Of a stretch of 64,000 bases of DNA, positions 27,856 through 38,889 are shown piece after piece. Every line of letters starts with the position of its first letter. The first letter of the stretch is position 1. The position numbers and the translations under genes were made by a program. The DNA is taken from assembly GCA_021287185.1 (NCBI GenBank), contig JAJTAZ010000003.1, positions 41,959 to 105,958 of the forward strand, given 5' to 3'. The notes beneath the pieces are model-generated. The model ran no database searches. It saw nothing but the letters and a program-made list of their open reading frames with translations, and was not told the origin of the DNA. The DNA comes from Burkholderiales bacterium (GTDB lineage: Bacteria; Pseudomonadota; Gammaproteobacteria; Burkholderiales; Burkholderiaceae).

Positions 27856-28749
27856 ATGCCAACATCCGTATTAAACGCTTTGTGGGATTCATCCCTGCAA
27901 CAGCAATTTCCCACGCACACATTGTATATGGTTGCCACCCCCATCGGCAACCTCACCGACATCAGCGTGCGTGCACTGACCACGCTCTCACGTGTGGATG
28001 CGATTGCTTGTGAAGATACCCGTCACAGCAAAACTTTACTTAATCAATATGGCATTCAAAAACCACTGATTGCCACACATGAGCACAACGAAAATGAAGC
28101 GGCACAACAGTTAATCACACGCCTGCAAAGGGGCGAGCGCATCGCGCTCATCACCGATGCGGGCACCCCCGCAATTTCCGACCCAGGCGCGCGTGTGGTC
28201 GCTGCCGTGCGTGAAGCAGGACTGCGTGTGATTCCAATTGCAGGAGCCAGTGCAGTGGTGACTGCTTTATCGGCAACGGGTGTGGATGGTGCGTTTGCCT
28301 TCGTTGGTTTTTTACCCAACAAAACGGGCGCACGGGCGCAAGTGTTAGAGCGGTGGAAAAACTGCCCCGCGCATTTGGTGTTCTACGAAGCACCGCATCG
28401 TTTACACGACACCCTACAAGCATTCTCAGAAGTATTTGCCGAGCGCAATGTGACAGTGGCGCGCGAGGTCACCAAATTATTTGAAGAATTTCAAACCTTT
28501 GCGTTGAACAATGCGCAAGATTGGATGCACATGAGCGATGCCCCGCGCGGTGAGTATGTGTTGATTGTTCACGCGCCCACAGAACAAGCCTCAACCGTTT
28601 TGCCTGCTTGGCGGGCCACTTTAGAAAAATTATTGCCCCATGTGCCGCTCAAACAGGCTGTAACACTGACCGTTGAATTGACCGCTGCACCAAAAAACGA
28701 GGTGTATGCTTACGCACTGGATTTGAAAAATCTTAAAAAAAACCACTGA
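27856..28749 (+). CDS. rsmI: 16S rRNA 2'-O-ribose C1402 methyltransferase RsmI
   Basis: RsmI methylates the ribose of C1402 in the decoding centre of 16S rRNA. The 297-residue SAM-dependent tetrapyrrole-methylase-type protein carries LYMVATPIGNLTDISVRAL, the CEDTRHSKTLL segment, ALITDAGTPAISDPG and the FVGFLPNKTGAR motif. The start reading MPTSVLN is chosen; the N-terminal 25 residues before the core are variable in the family. The stop codon lies inside the stem of a bidirectional terminator. Confidence 0.95.
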   Translation: MPTSVLNALWDSSLQQQFPTHTLYMVATPIGNLTDISVRALTTLSRVDAIACEDTRHSKTLLNQYGIQKPLIATHEHNENEAAQQLITRLQRGERIALITDAGTPAISDPGARVVAAVREAGLRVIPIAGASAVVTALSATGVDGAFAFVGFLPNKTGARAQVLERWKNCPAHLVFYEAPHRLHDTLQAFSEVFAERNVTVAREVTKLFEEFQTFALNNAQDWMHMSDAPRGEYVLIVHAPTEQASTVLPAWRATLEKLLPHVPLKQAVTLTVELTAAPKNEVYAYALDLKNLKKNH

Positions 28750-28766
28750 AAATTCAGTGGCTTTTT
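28743..28766. terminator. Bidirectional terminator between rsmI and rlpA
   Basis: CCACTGAA and TTCAGTGG pair over AA, with CTTTTTA on one side and a run of eight T on the other strand. It serves both convergent genes; the rsmI stop codon is part of the stem. Confidence 0.85.
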
Positions 28767-28782
28767 ATCAAGTGAAGTCTCT

Positions 28783-29268
28783 TCAATTGAGAACTTCCAA
28801 ATTCACTCGAGCGGTTCCAGAACCAGTTGAACCAATTTCTTTGGCAGCGGCAACGGATAAATCAATCACACGATTGCCCACATAAGGTCCTCGGTCATTC
28901 ACACGCACAACGGTTGATTTACCATTGGATAGGTTTGTGACCTTTACTAAGGTTCCAAACGGCAAGGTACGATGGGCAGCGGTCATGGCGTGCATATCAA
29001 ATCGTTCGCCATTTGCGGTGCGTCGGCCGTGGAACCCTGGACCGTAATACGAGGCCACCCCAGAACTCGAAAACGTTGATTTCGCGCTGACAGGTGAATA
29101 ACTGACTTTTTTCACTTGCCCCGAAACCGAGGTTTTACTGACTTTAACGGTGGTGCGTACTACTTTTGCGTTATTTGCCTCTTTTGCCATCACTGGTGAG
29201 CTCAATACTGCCAAACCCAAACCAGTTGCAAGAATTAACTTGCGCTGACTTTTAATAAAACGAATCAT
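28783..29268 (-). CDS. rlpA: RlpA-like double-psi beta-barrel protein
   Basis: The 161-residue protein has a signal peptide ([12 protein letters not shown]) and a C-terminal DPBB domain from [19 protein letters not shown] to the end, with the catalytic-type Asp in RVNDRGPY. RlpA proteins are septal-ring peptidoglycan-binding proteins and, in some species, lytic transglycosylases that cut denuded glycans. There is no lipobox and no SPOR domain, so it is a short soluble form. It follows rodA by 79 bases, in the position where rlpA often closes the mrdA-rodA cluster. Confidence 0.88.
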   Translation of the reverse strand: MIRFIKSQRKLILATGLGLAVLSSPVMAKEANNAKVVRTTVKVSKTSVSGQVKKVSYSPVSAKSTFSSSGVASYYGPGFHGRRTANGERFDMHAMTAAHRTLPFGTLVKVTNLSNGKSTVVRVNDRGPYVGNRVIDLSVAAAKEIGSTGSGTARVNLEVLN

Positions 29269-29347
29269 ACCGTCTTACTCCATATAGACGGGCGTTTGAC
29301 CAAAATTAGTTATTAGTATCGGAGCGGTCTTACCCACTGAACATCGT

Positions 29348-30478
29348 CTATCTGATTCGATGATGACGAATGCTCATTAACATGCCACAGGCCACACCCA
29401 AGGTAACGAGCGCAGTGCCGCCGTAACTCATAAACGGCAGTGGCACACCTACCACTGGCAAAATTCCAGCCACCATGCCCATGTTTACAAACACATACGT
29501 GAATATAATCATCGACAAAGAGCCCGCCAGCAGACGATCGAATCGCGTTTGTGCCACATGTGCTATGGACAGTCCACGCGATATCAATAGCAAGTATAAC
29601 ACAAGTAGCAAAATCACGCCAATCAGGCCAAATTCCTCAGAATAAACCGCCAATAAGAAGTCCGTGGATTTCTCTGGGATAAATTGAAGTTGCGACTGCG
29701 TTCCATCCATCCAGCCCTTACCCAACCAACCGCCTGAGCCAATTGCCACCTTGGCATTGGCGATGTGATAACCCGCACCCTTGGTGTCATCAAGCAAGCC
29801 AAACAACACCTTGATGCGCTTGAGTTGATAGCCATGCAACACTTTTTCAATAATTTGTACATCATTCCTGAGCATTTCATACAAGGCAACCACCCCAATA
29901 ACAGCCGTTCCCACCAAACCAATGATGATGCGCCAGCTCAATCCTGCGAAGAAAATGACATAGGCCCCTGCCGCTGCAACCAACAGCCCCGTTCCCAAAT
30001 CAGGCTGTCTGGCAATCAATAAAAATGGCACTGCAAACAGCAGCACAGCAATTCCAAAGACGCGCCACAACTGTTTTCCCTGCGCATTGCCTGAATTTTG
30101 AAAATAAAAAGCAATCATCAGTGGAACGCCCAATTTGAGTAATTCCGACGGCTGAAAGCCAAAAATCCAACGACGCGCACCCAAGCGAACTTCACCAAAC
30201 AGCGCGACCGCGAACAGCAAAATCACACCGATGACATAAATAGGCACCGCCAAACGCGCAAATATTTTGGGCGGGGTATATGCCAATGCCACAATCACCG
30301 CCCAACACATCACCAAATTCTCAATATGTCGGCTAAATCGCATCGGTTTATCCGTTGATGCGCTGTACATCGTCACCACGCTAATTACAGTAATGAGCAA
30401 CAATATTGCAACCATCACGGGATCTAAGGGCGCAAGAATTTTTTTTATTTTTTGACCAATTTTGTGGGGGCGTATCAC
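29348..30478 (-). CDS. rodA: Rod-shape SEDS peptidoglycan polymerase RodA
   Basis: RodA polymerizes lipid II into glycan strands during cell elongation, together with PBP2. The 376-residue protein has about ten membrane segments and the SEDS signatures: the MRFSRHIENL region after TM1, the periplasmic GYHIANAKVAIGSGGWLGKGW loop, FLLAVYSEEFGLIG, and the PFMSYGGTAL motif near the end. Its start codon overlaps the mrdA stop (ATGA), so the two partners are coupled in translation. Confidence 0.96.
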   Translation of the reverse strand: MIRPHKIGQKIKKILAPLDPVMVAILLLITVISVVTMYSASTDKPMRFSRHIENLVMCWAVIVALAYTPPKIFARLAVPIYVIGVILLFAVALFGEVRLGARRWIFGFQPSELLKLGVPLMIAFYFQNSGNAQGKQLWRVFGIAVLLFAVPFLLIARQPDLGTGLLVAAAGAYVIFFAGLSWRIIIGLVGTAVIGVVALYEMLRNDVQIIEKVLHGYQLKRIKVLFGLLDDTKGAGYHIANAKVAIGSGGWLGKGWMDGTQSQLQFIPEKSTDFLLAVYSEEFGLIGVILLLVLYLLLISRGLSIAHVAQTRFDRLLAGSLSMIIFTYVFVNMGMVAGILPVVGVPLPFMSYGGTALVTLGVACGMLMSIRHHRIR

Positions 30479-32385
30479 GGCTGACCTCCCGCTGGCATAC
30501 TGGTATTGCCCGCTGAAGTCATGCTTCTGGGCGTGAGCCTTTGACCATTTTGGGAGGCAACGAATGCATCAAGGGCACGACGCACCAATGGCGCAGCCGC
30601 GGTCGCACCAAAACCTGCATTTTCAACAATCGCTGCAATCGCAATTTGTGGTTTATCGGCAGGGAAAAACGCAATGTAGAGCGAGTGGTCTTTCATAAAT
30701 TCGCCGCGGGCGCTTTGTTTGTAAGTCGAAGTTTGAGACACCGTAAACACCTGCGCGGTACCTGTTTTCCCCGCCACCTGTCCTGGCAAACCGTTAAAAA
30801 TCCCCCGACCCGTGCCTGAGATGTTCACTTGAACCATTGCCTTGGTCACCAAATCAATATCCGCCGACGGAATTTGCAAATCGGCAATCATTTCAGGTTG
30901 GGTTTCGGTACGCTGTCCCGTCATGGGGTCAATTTTGGCTTTGAGCAAATACGGTTTCATACGTACCCCTCGGTTGGCGATGGTGGCCACAGCATTTGCC
31001 AATTGCAAAATTGAGAAAGTATTTTCACCCTGACCAATCCCCAAACTGATGGTCTGCCCCTCCGACCAATCTTTACCTGTTTTTTTCTTATACCACTCAC
31101 TCGATGGCAAGATGCCTTCGGTTTCACCCAGCAAATCAATGCCCGTTTTTTGCCCAAAACCAAAGCGCGAAATTTCTTGATGCATCAAATCCACGCCCAT
31201 AACATGCGCCAAACTATAATAGTAAACATCCGAAGAGACCGCAATCGAAGTGAACATATTCACTGCGCCATGCCCACGACCGCCTGTACTGTCACGGTAT
31301 CGGTGATTGCCAAAAAGATAAATCCCACCGTCTTGAATAACCTCATCGCGCGAGCGCGCCCCTGAATGCAATGCCGCCAAAGCCATAAACGGCTTAAACG
31401 TTGAACCAGGCGGATATGCGCCTTGCAAAGCACGGTTGAACAATGGGCGATTTTTTGACTCGTTCAACTCTTTCCACGCCGTCTCAGAAATGCCATCGAC
31501 AAACTGATTGGCATCGTAGGTTGGTGCACTCACGAATGCCAACACTTGCCCCGTTGATGGCTCAATCGCCACCAAGGCTCCACGACGACCATTGAGTGCT
31601 TTTTCAACCTGTGATTGAATATAGGCATCTATGGTCAATTGCAAATTAAAGCCTGGAATGGCTGGTTTTTCGTCCAACACCCCCAACTGTCTGCCAGAGG
31701 CCATCACTTCTAAATTTTCATAGCCGTTGGTTCCATGCAACAGCGATTCGTAACTTTGTTCGATACCCAATTTACCAATATGCGTTGTGCCTTGATAAAT
31801 GTCTTCTTGGCCATTTTTCTTGATGCGCTCTTTATCACGCTGATTGACACGGCCAACGTAGCCCACCACGTGTACCCCCAAGTCACCCTCTGGATACTCG
31901 CGAAAACTGCGCTTGGCAACCGATACCCCTTTGAAATTAAACTGTTGAACAGAAAACTTGGCAACTTCTTCTTCGGTTAATTTGCTCCGAATCGGGAAAC
32001 TGTCGAATTTATCGCCCTCCAAGCGCATTTTATTAAACCGCTTGATGTCAGTTTCAGAGACAGGAATGATTTGCTTGATTTTTTCAATGGTGGCATCAAG
32101 GTTTTCTTGCTCATTCGGGATAATTTCTAAAGCAAAACCAGGGTTGTCACGCGCCAATACAAAATTATTTTTATCTAAAATCAAACCACGCGCAGGTTCA
32201 ATGGGTACCTGCGCCGTGCGATTCATCTGTGCTTGCAAACTCAAGGCATCGTGTTGAAACACCTGTAAATAAGTAAACCGTGCAATTAATATCGCAAAAC
32301 AGAACAGCACAAACGATTGTGCCACCAAGATTCGATGCTTGAACATTTGCCCTTGAGCAAAGCCCACACGAGAAGACTGTTTCAT
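30475..32385 (-). CDS. mrdA: Penicillin-binding protein 2, elongation transpeptidase
   Basis: PBP2 cross-links peptidoglycan in the elongasome and pairs with RodA. The protein (636 residues from the ATG used here) has one N-terminal membrane anchor, a pedestal domain, and a transpeptidase domain with the active-site Ser in PPGSTFKPFMAL, the SxN-type motif as SSD, and KTG in VAGKTGTAQVF. The start is uncertain: the ATG reading MKQSSRV lacks a strong ribosome site, and a GTG 11 codons upstream (at 32418, overlapping the mreD end) is an alternative. The gene sits between mreD and rodA. Confidence 0.95.
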   Translation of the reverse strand: MKQSSRVGFAQGQMFKHRILVAQSFVLFCFAILIARFTYLQVFQHDALSLQAQMNRTAQVPIEPARGLILDKNNFVLARDNPGFALEIIPNEQENLDATIEKIKQIIPVSETDIKRFNKMRLEGDKFDSFPIRSKLTEEEVAKFSVQQFNFKGVSVAKRSFREYPEGDLGVHVVGYVGRVNQRDKERIKKNGQEDIYQGTTHIGKLGIEQSYESLLHGTNGYENLEVMASGRQLGVLDEKPAIPGFNLQLTIDAYIQSQVEKALNGRRGALVAIEPSTGQVLAFVSAPTYDANQFVDGISETAWKELNESKNRPLFNRALQGAYPPGSTFKPFMALAALHSGARSRDEVIQDGGIYLFGNHRYRDSTGGRGHGAVNMFTSIAVSSDVYYYSLAHVMGVDLMHQEISRFGFGQKTGIDLLGETEGILPSSEWYKKKTGKDWSEGQTISLGIGQGENTFSILQLANAVATIANRGVRMKPYLLKAKIDPMTGQRTETQPEMIADLQIPSADIDLVTKAMVQVNISGTGRGIFNGLPGQVAGKTGTAQVFTVSQTSTYKQSARGEFMKDHSLYIAFFPADKPQIAIAAIVENAGFGATAAAPLVRRALDAFVASQNGQRLTPRSMTSAGNTSMPAGGQP

Positions 32386-32402
32386 CAAACGCGCACCATC
32401 AA

Positions 32403-32906
32403 TCAACTCACCATCCACTCGCCCATCTTACGCGACTGCGAGCCACGAGTGAGCAAGACTGCCAACAACAACCACGATGGAATGGCCAACAACAGCCATG
32501 GCAAAAGAGACAATTTGGTCGGAATATCCAACAAAATTAGATACACCAAAGCGCGCAGCAATTGCATTGCCAATACCATGGCGGTCGCGTACAGGGCGTG
32601 CACAAAGACCGAAGCAAACTGCAAACGCGGGGCAAGTAAGCGCATACCATACACCAACCAAACGTACATCAGCGCGTGCTCGCCCATGTGCGACGCTTGC
32701 TGCACATCGACCAAAACGCCCAACACAAATGCCAATAAAAGCGAGATTCGTTTGGGCTGATAAACTGTCCAAAACAGCAACACCAAAGCCATCCAATCGA
32801 GCCAGATGGTCTGACGCACGGTTAGAAACGACAATGCCCATGCCACAGCCAGCGTGAGTAAAACCACGCGGGTGCGTACCAAAGCCAACCATTGTTCAAA
32901 GCGCAT
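32403..32906 (-). CDS. mreD: Rod-shape-determining protein MreD
   Basis: The 167-residue inner-membrane protein has about five hydrophobic segments, a motif WLDWMALVLLFWTVYQPKRISLLLAFVLGVLVD typical of MreD, and ends with a charged tail. It is a scaffold component of the elongasome. It lies between mreC and mrdA; the mrdA frame may begin within its last codons. Sequence conservation in MreD is low, so the call relies on the length, topology and position together. Confidence 0.93.
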   Translation of the reverse strand: MRFEQWLALVRTRVVLLTLAVAWALSFLTVRQTIWLDWMALVLLFWTVYQPKRISLLLAFVLGVLVDVQQASHMGEHALMYVWLVYGMRLLAPRLQFASVFVHALYATAMVLAMQLLRALVYLILLDIPTKLSLLPWLLLAIPSWLLLAVLLTRGSQSRKMGEWMVS

Positions 32907-32962
32907 TGCGATATTTCCTTGCCATAATCTCAGAGCGTGTATTCAATCGTGATGACAACACC

Positions 32963-33895
32963 TTAATTTTTTGTGTATTGCTCGCGAGTACGAGCACCCA
33001 AAGTCGATGGCACGGGATTGTCGCGTGCCGCTTCGGCTTGCGCATCACTGCGCGCCTTCATTTGTTCTATGTTGGCAATCTGTAAAACACCGACATAGCG
33101 CAGTGCCATTAAGTGCATCATCGGCACAATTGTGATGGCCGAACGTCCTTCGGCATTCGCAGGGGCAATGTCCGTGACCTTGGCCACAGGAATATTTGCT
33201 GGATACAGACCATCCAATCCCGAAGTCACCAACAAGTCGTCTTTCAATAAATCTGTGTTTTCTTGATTAAAAATGCGCAATTCCAAGAAACCTTCATTTT
33301 TATCGCCGCTGATAAACCCACGCACCGAGGGATTGCGCTGAACCCTCACAGGAACATTGACCTTGGTATCGGTGATTAAAGTCACTTCAGAGTTATTGGC
33401 CTGCACGTCGGTGATTTGCCCCACCAGTCCATCGGCGGCAACCACAGGTTGACCCAGTTGCACACCATTGTTGCTGCCTGCATCCAATACCAATTTACGC
33501 ACATAGGGATCTAAGACCTGATACAACACCTGCGCCGAAACAATGGGATAGGCGGTGGTATTTTTCAAACCCAGTTGTGCACGCAAAGCCTGATTTTCGG
33601 TCTCATCTTTAGACAATGCTTGTAAACGTATGGCATACGCTTGATTCTGCGCCACCAAATCTTGATTCTGATGTGCCAAAGTCTCGATGTGGTAACTGTG
33701 CACCACCTTGTCTGCCACCCACGTGCGCGCCCAATGCACCGTTCGTTGAACTGGGGTCACAAAAACGTAACTCAAAAATTGATGCACCAATGGCGGCCCA
33801 TTGACCGACATCATCACCACCGCACAGACACTGGCAACGGCTAAACGTACCCAATCTGGGGTGGTTCGACGAAACAACTGATAATTGTCACCCAT
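32963..33895 (-). CDS. mreC: Rod-shape-determining protein MreC
   Basis: The 310-residue bitopic protein has a short cytoplasmic start (LFRRTTPDWVRL), one membrane segment, a periplasmic coiled coil (about 65-110) and a double beta-barrel domain with GSNNGVQLGQPVVAADGLVGQITDV. MreC bridges MreB and the PBP2-RodA enzymes. A short Gln/Ala/Arg-rich tail after about 275 is probably disordered. It is 24 bases downstream of mreB. Confidence 0.95.
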   Translation of the reverse strand: MGDNYQLFRRTTPDWVRLAVASVCAVVMMSVNGPPLVHQFLSYVFVTPVQRTVHWARTWVADKVVHSYHIETLAHQNQDLVAQNQAYAIRLQALSKDETENQALRAQLGLKNTTAYPIVSAQVLYQVLDPYVRKLVLDAGSNNGVQLGQPVVAADGLVGQITDVQANNSEVTLITDTKVNVPVRVQRNPSVRGFISGDKNEGFLELRIFNQENTDLLKDDLLVTSGLDGLYPANIPVAKVTDIAPANAEGRSAITIVPMMHLMALRYVGVLQIANIEQMKARSDAQAEAARDNPVPSTLGARTREQYTKN

Positions 33896-33919
33896 GACGC
33901 ATCAATCCTCAGCGTCACA

Positions 33920-35274
<1,355 letters not shown>

Positions 35275-37065
35275 TCACATGTACTGCTCTGGCAGCCAAG
35301 AACCTATGTATTTTTGTAATTTACGCCACACACTACCAGGCTCATTACGGAAAATAGTTCCCGAACTGTCCCCTGAGGTGTGTGCCTCATCCAAACTGGG
35401 TTCCGCACCCAAATACCAGTAGGTTTTTCCCTCTTGTTGGCGCATCTCAAAACTGTATTTAGGCGACAACTGAGTAAGAAACAACTGGCGAATTTGCTCG
35501 GCAAACTCCGTTTGATGAATTAAAACCCCCACCTCTGTATTGCCCGTCACTGAGCAATGATCCAAATTCATAGAACCCACAAAACTGGTTTGCCCGTCAA
35601 TCACCACCACCTTGGAGTGTAGCGCCGTGCGCGAGCCTTTAATCGAAAAAATCGGGTGGCGCCACTGCGGCTGAGCGGGCACATCGGGATAGCCGCGCAG
35701 CTCATACATGGCAATACCCGCTTGCAGCAACCTGTCACGGTAGTCATCATAATGCCCGTTGACCGCAGGCACGTCATTGGACTGCAATGAGTTGGTCAAA
35801 ATGGTGATGCGTACGCCTATATTGTGTAAGTGAATTAAAAATTGGGTTAATTCATCACCCGGTAAAAAATAAGGACTGACAATCAGCACTTCTTTTTTCG
35901 CTTGCGCCAATTGTTGCATTAAATGATCAAAAACGGGGGTATTCGGACGAATATCGCCCTCATCAGGCAAACTAATGGATGCTGGGTCAGGTTTGCTTTT
36001 GATTTTATTCGGTGGATCCATCAAGAAATCAACTTGCCCCCAAGTGACTTTAGACAGCGCAATCGGCAGCATTTCTTGCTCTGTGTCTTTGAGTGCTTGC
36101 AAATACGGGTGTCGGTTGACCCGCTCAAGTTGGGTCAGCTTATTGGTGCGAAATATCATTTGCGATATTTGCTCACGCCTCAAATCAATGCGGCTTGAAT
36201 CAAATGTATCCACAGACATCACCTCATCTGAGTTCCAATAAGTGTCAAAACCTGTTTGCATTTTATCAACGACGCCTCCACCCAGTAAGACGTCCATATC
36301 TGAGAAGTTATCCGCATCGCTCGCGTTGAAATATCGATCGCCTAAATTACGCCCCCCCGTAATGCCAAGCACCCCATCTGCAAGCCACATTTTGATGTGC
36401 ATTCTGTGCCGCAAACTGCTCAAATTAGACAAGAACATCATCCAACGCGACACAATATTGGAGCGATATTTTTTGATGGGATTAAATACACGCACCTCAA
36501 TATTCGGGTGGGCATTGAGCATCAACATTTCTTTGTCACGCCCCAAGTGTTCAAGATCATCCAATAATATGCGTACGCGCACCCCTCTATCGGCAGCAAT
36601 CACAATTTCTCGCAAAAGCAAACGCGAACTCAAACCTTGATGCAAAGTGTAATACTGCAAATCCAAACTGTATTTCGCATGCTTAATCAATGCACTGCGC
36701 GCCGCAAACGCCTCGACACCATTGGACAAAGGATAGATTGCCGAATCCGCCGCGTCATCCGTGCGCGCAGCCAGTCGTTCATTGACCAATCCACGTAAAT
36801 TAGGAAGCTTTTTTGGCATAACAGAATCCGTTGGTTGATGAGTGGTATCCGTGGGTTGGGTGCGTAATGATTGATTGTGTGCATCCAGTTGCTTTTCAAA
36901 TAACTGCACCAATGGCGCATCCTTGTGCTTGGGCAAACTGGTTTGCTTGGGTTGCGGATATGCGTTGTTTCTCAAGTACTGCGGCAACACATTGGCACAT
37001 GCCGACAACAGTAGCAACAGCAACAGCACACCCATACTGCGAAACATTCTAATCAAATCACGCAT
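35275..37065 (-). CDS. Phospholipase D-family lipoprotein, cardiolipin synthase C-like
   Basis: The 596-residue protein has a lipoprotein-type signal (LLLLLLLSAC, Cys at 23) and two PLD domains. The first HKD motif is HIKMWLAD with GGRN downstream, the second HSKVVVID with GSMN downstream, both complete, so catalysis is expected. The closest plan is ClsC/YmdC, which makes cardiolipin from phosphatidylglycerol and phosphatidylethanolamine, but the lipobox and a 100-residue N-terminal extension are additions. The ATG at 37065, eight bases inside the PIN gene and with GAGG upstream, is chosen. It appears to be in one operon with the PIN gene and ruvC. Confidence 0.85.
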   Translation of the reverse strand: MRDLIRMFRSMGVLLLLLLLSACANVLPQYLRNNAYPQPKQTSLPKHKDAPLVQLFEKQLDAHNQSLRTQPTDTTHQPTDSVMPKKLPNLRGLVNERLAARTDDAADSAIYPLSNGVEAFAARSALIKHAKYSLDLQYYTLHQGLSSRLLLREIVIAADRGVRVRILLDDLEHLGRDKEMLMLNAHPNIEVRVFNPIKKYRSNIVSRWMMFLSNLSSLRHRMHIKMWLADGVLGITGGRNLGDRYFNASDADNFSDMDVLLGGGVVDKMQTGFDTYWNSDEVMSVDTFDSSRIDLRREQISQMIFRTNKLTQLERVNRHPYLQALKDTEQEMLPIALSKVTWGQVDFLMDPPNKIKSKPDPASISLPDEGDIRPNTPVFDHLMQQLAQAKKEVLIVSPYFLPGDELTQFLIHLHNIGVRITILTNSLQSNDVPAVNGHYDDYRDRLLQAGIAMYELRGYPDVPAQPQWRHPIFSIKGSRTALHSKVVVIDGQTSFVGSMNLDHCSVTGNTEVGVLIHQTEFAEQIRQLFLTQLSPKYSFEMRQQEGKTYWYLGAEPSLDEAHTSGDSSGTIFRNEPGSVWRKLQKYIGSWLPEQYM

Positions 37066-37549
37066 GCACCACCTCAACCATTTCAGCACGCATCGCATGA
37101 TCAAACTGCTGTACCCACTGTTCAGGTGTCACAATGGTCACGCCTTGCTTTTTCGCACGTGCGCGCAAGCGCAACAAATGTTTGTCTTTAGAAATCAAGC
37201 AATCCACTTTAAGAGCCAAGGCCGCATCAATGAACACCTGATCATCCTTATCTGCACAACGGATGCGTTCAAAAGGCAGCGATGGTGTATCCACCCAATT
37301 CACCAACGCCCGAGTCTGCGCAAGAATCCGTGCTTGCCGCTCAGGCTCAACTTTAAACTGCACACGTCCCAACACGTCAACCCACTCATCCCACATCGGT
37401 TGCGTCATCCATACAGATGCGGTATTTGATGCCACCAGTTGTTTTAATAAAGCAATCGGCGCGTCCGCATCATGCGCAAACACAAACCAGTCCAACCAAA
37501 TATTGGTGTCTAAAATATAACGAGACGCGGGGTTAAATATCTGATTCAC
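37058..37549 (-). CDS. PIN-domain ribonuclease-like protein
   Basis: The 163-residue protein has the PIN fold acidic residues: Asp in [11 protein letters not shown], Glu/Asp in WDEWVDVL, and Asp pairs in [14 protein letters not shown] and SKDKHLL. It belongs to the PIN group often labelled putative toxin of a toxin-antitoxin pair, but no small antitoxin gene adjoins it. Its start overlaps the ruvC stop by four bases and its end overlaps the cls-like start by eight. The embedding in a housekeeping operon speaks for an RNA-processing role rather than a mobile toxin; this is inference. Confidence 0.85.
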   Translation of the reverse strand: MNQIFNPASRYILDTNIWLDWFVFAHDADAPIALLKQLVASNTASVWMTQPMWDEWVDVLGRVQFKVEPERQARILAQTRALVNWVDTPSLPFERIRCADKDDQVFIDAALALKVDCLISKDKHLLRLRARAKKQGVTIVTPEQWVQQFDHAMRAEMVEVVHA

Positions 37550-38124
37550 AAAGACACCAAACGCCCATTTTTAATCCGCACACCTTTGGTACTCAAACCA
37601 CTGAGGTTTGAATTTTGTGCAATCAGCATCAATTGCGCGCGGTTTTGCGCGTGACAAATCGCGGCGGCGAGCGCATCTGCTGCATCCGCTTGGGGTTTGG
37701 CGGGCAGGCCCAACAAACGTGCCACCATTTCCTGCACCTGTTCTTTTTTCGCTTTGCCGTGTCCGACCACGGCTTTTTTAAGTTGCAATGCCGTGTACTC
37801 ATGCACAGGCAAATTTTTCAAAACCAACGCACCAATCGCTGCGCCACGGGCTTGCCCGAGCAATAAAGTCGATTGCGGATTGATGTTCACAAACACCTTT
37901 TCAATCACCGATTCATGCGGCGCATACGCATCGACCACCTGATGTATGCCCGTTATCAACGAATGCAAACGCTCTGGCAACACCTCACCCGCAACCTTAA
38001 TCACCCCACTGGCGACATACACCATATCATGCCCGCGCACGTCAATCACCCCAAAACCCGTCAAACGCAAACCAGGGTCAATGCCGAGCAGGCGAATCAT
38101 TGGGGTTGATGTGGCTTTACTCAT
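37546..38124 (-). CDS. ruvC: Holliday junction resolvase RuvC
   Basis: RuvC cuts Holliday junctions made during recombination, together with RuvAB. The 192-residue protein has the catalytic acidic residues in [31 protein letters not shown] and [15 protein letters not shown], and the [11 protein letters not shown] segment. Length is slightly above the usual 173-180. In many relatives ruvC follows purH and precedes ruvA and ruvB; here a PIN gene follows and ruvAB is not in the window. Confidence 0.96.
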   Translation of the reverse strand: MSKATSTPMIRLLGIDPGLRLTGFGVIDVRGHDMVYVASGVIKVAGEVLPERLHSLITGIHQVVDAYAPHESVIEKVFVNINPQSTLLLGQARGAAIGALVLKNLPVHEYTALQLKKAVVGHGKAKKEQVQEMVARLLGLPAKPQADAADALAAAICHAQNRAQLMLIAQNSNLSGLSTKGVRIKNGRLVSL

Positions 38125-38127
38125 GGT

Positions 38128-38805
38128 TTATTTTGATTTGGATTTAGAATCACGAGGGCTCAGCGACATACCCACCAAGCGTGACACAATCAACACCACA
38201 TACATCACACCGCAAAACATCTGCACCGCCGACACCGCTCGCCCGAGTGGATGTACGGCAATCACGTCGCCCAGCCCCGTATTGGTCTGTGCCGAGAAAC
38301 TCATAAACAACAACTCAATCCACGAACGCGGCGCATCATTATTCACCGCCGCAATAATACTGTGTGGGAACACCAACTGCAAAGCCGAGTAAAAAAACGC
38401 AAAGCCCCAAGCCATTAAAGTGAAACCAGCAGCAGCCGCATACAACTCATCACGGGTCACAAAGTGATCCTGCATAATATACATCACAACACCCACCGCA
38501 GCATACAAATACGCCACGCCCTCGACCAAATTGGCTGCCAACGCAAAGCCATTCGCACCAAACCAGACCACGACAGCATTCAAAGCCAAAGCCAAAACCA
38601 CCAGTACCAAACCAACCGCATTAAACACGGGGGTTTGCCTTATAATCACCGCCACCAAAATCAAAGCCAGCGCAGACAAAGACCACGATACAGCCTGCGC
38701 TGCAAGACTATGGGTTAGCAAAGGCACTGTTAAAATAATCAACAACTGCACAATCAGAAGCCCAGCCGAAGGTGTGCGACGCAAAAAATGGAACAAAGTA
38801 TTCAT
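38128..38805 (-). CDS. Ion-channel family membrane protein
   Basis: The 225-residue protein has about six hydrophobic segments with a pore helix and filter between the last two: FSAQTNTGLGDVIAVHPLGR. This matches the Ion_trans_2 potassium-channel pattern, but the filter reads T-G-L-G-D, with Leu in place of the usual Tyr/Phe, so potassium selectivity is not assured. There is no cytoplasmic RCK domain. The ATG reading MNTLFHF is preferred over one 13 codons upstream that would precede the first membrane segment with an unlikely extension. It ends three bases before the ruvC start, so it may lead that operon. Confidence 0.8.
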   Translation of the reverse strand: MNTLFHFLRRTPSAGLLIVQLLIILTVPLLTHSLAAQAVSWSLSALALILVAVIIRQTPVFNAVGLVLVVLALALNAVVVWFGANGFALAANLVEGVAYLYAAVGVVMYIMQDHFVTRDELYAAAAGFTLMAWGFAFFYSALQLVFPHSIIAAVNNDAPRSWIELLFMSFSAQTNTGLGDVIAVHPLGRAVSAVQMFCGVMYVVLIVSRLVGMSLSPRDSKSKSK

Positions 38806-38844
38806 AAAAAATTCGCTTGAAATAAGGCAAACAGTATAAAACAA

Positions 38845-38867
38845 ATGCCGCCCAAAATGGGCGGCAT
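38845..38867 (-). terminator. Terminator of the SRPBCC gene
   Basis: A perfect 10-bp stem (ATGCCGCCCA and its complement) with a three-base loop is followed by TTTGTTTT on the minus strand, 22 bases past the SRPBCC stop codon. Confidence 0.8.
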
Positions 38868-38889
38868 GGCATGAATCTTGAAGTTTGCA

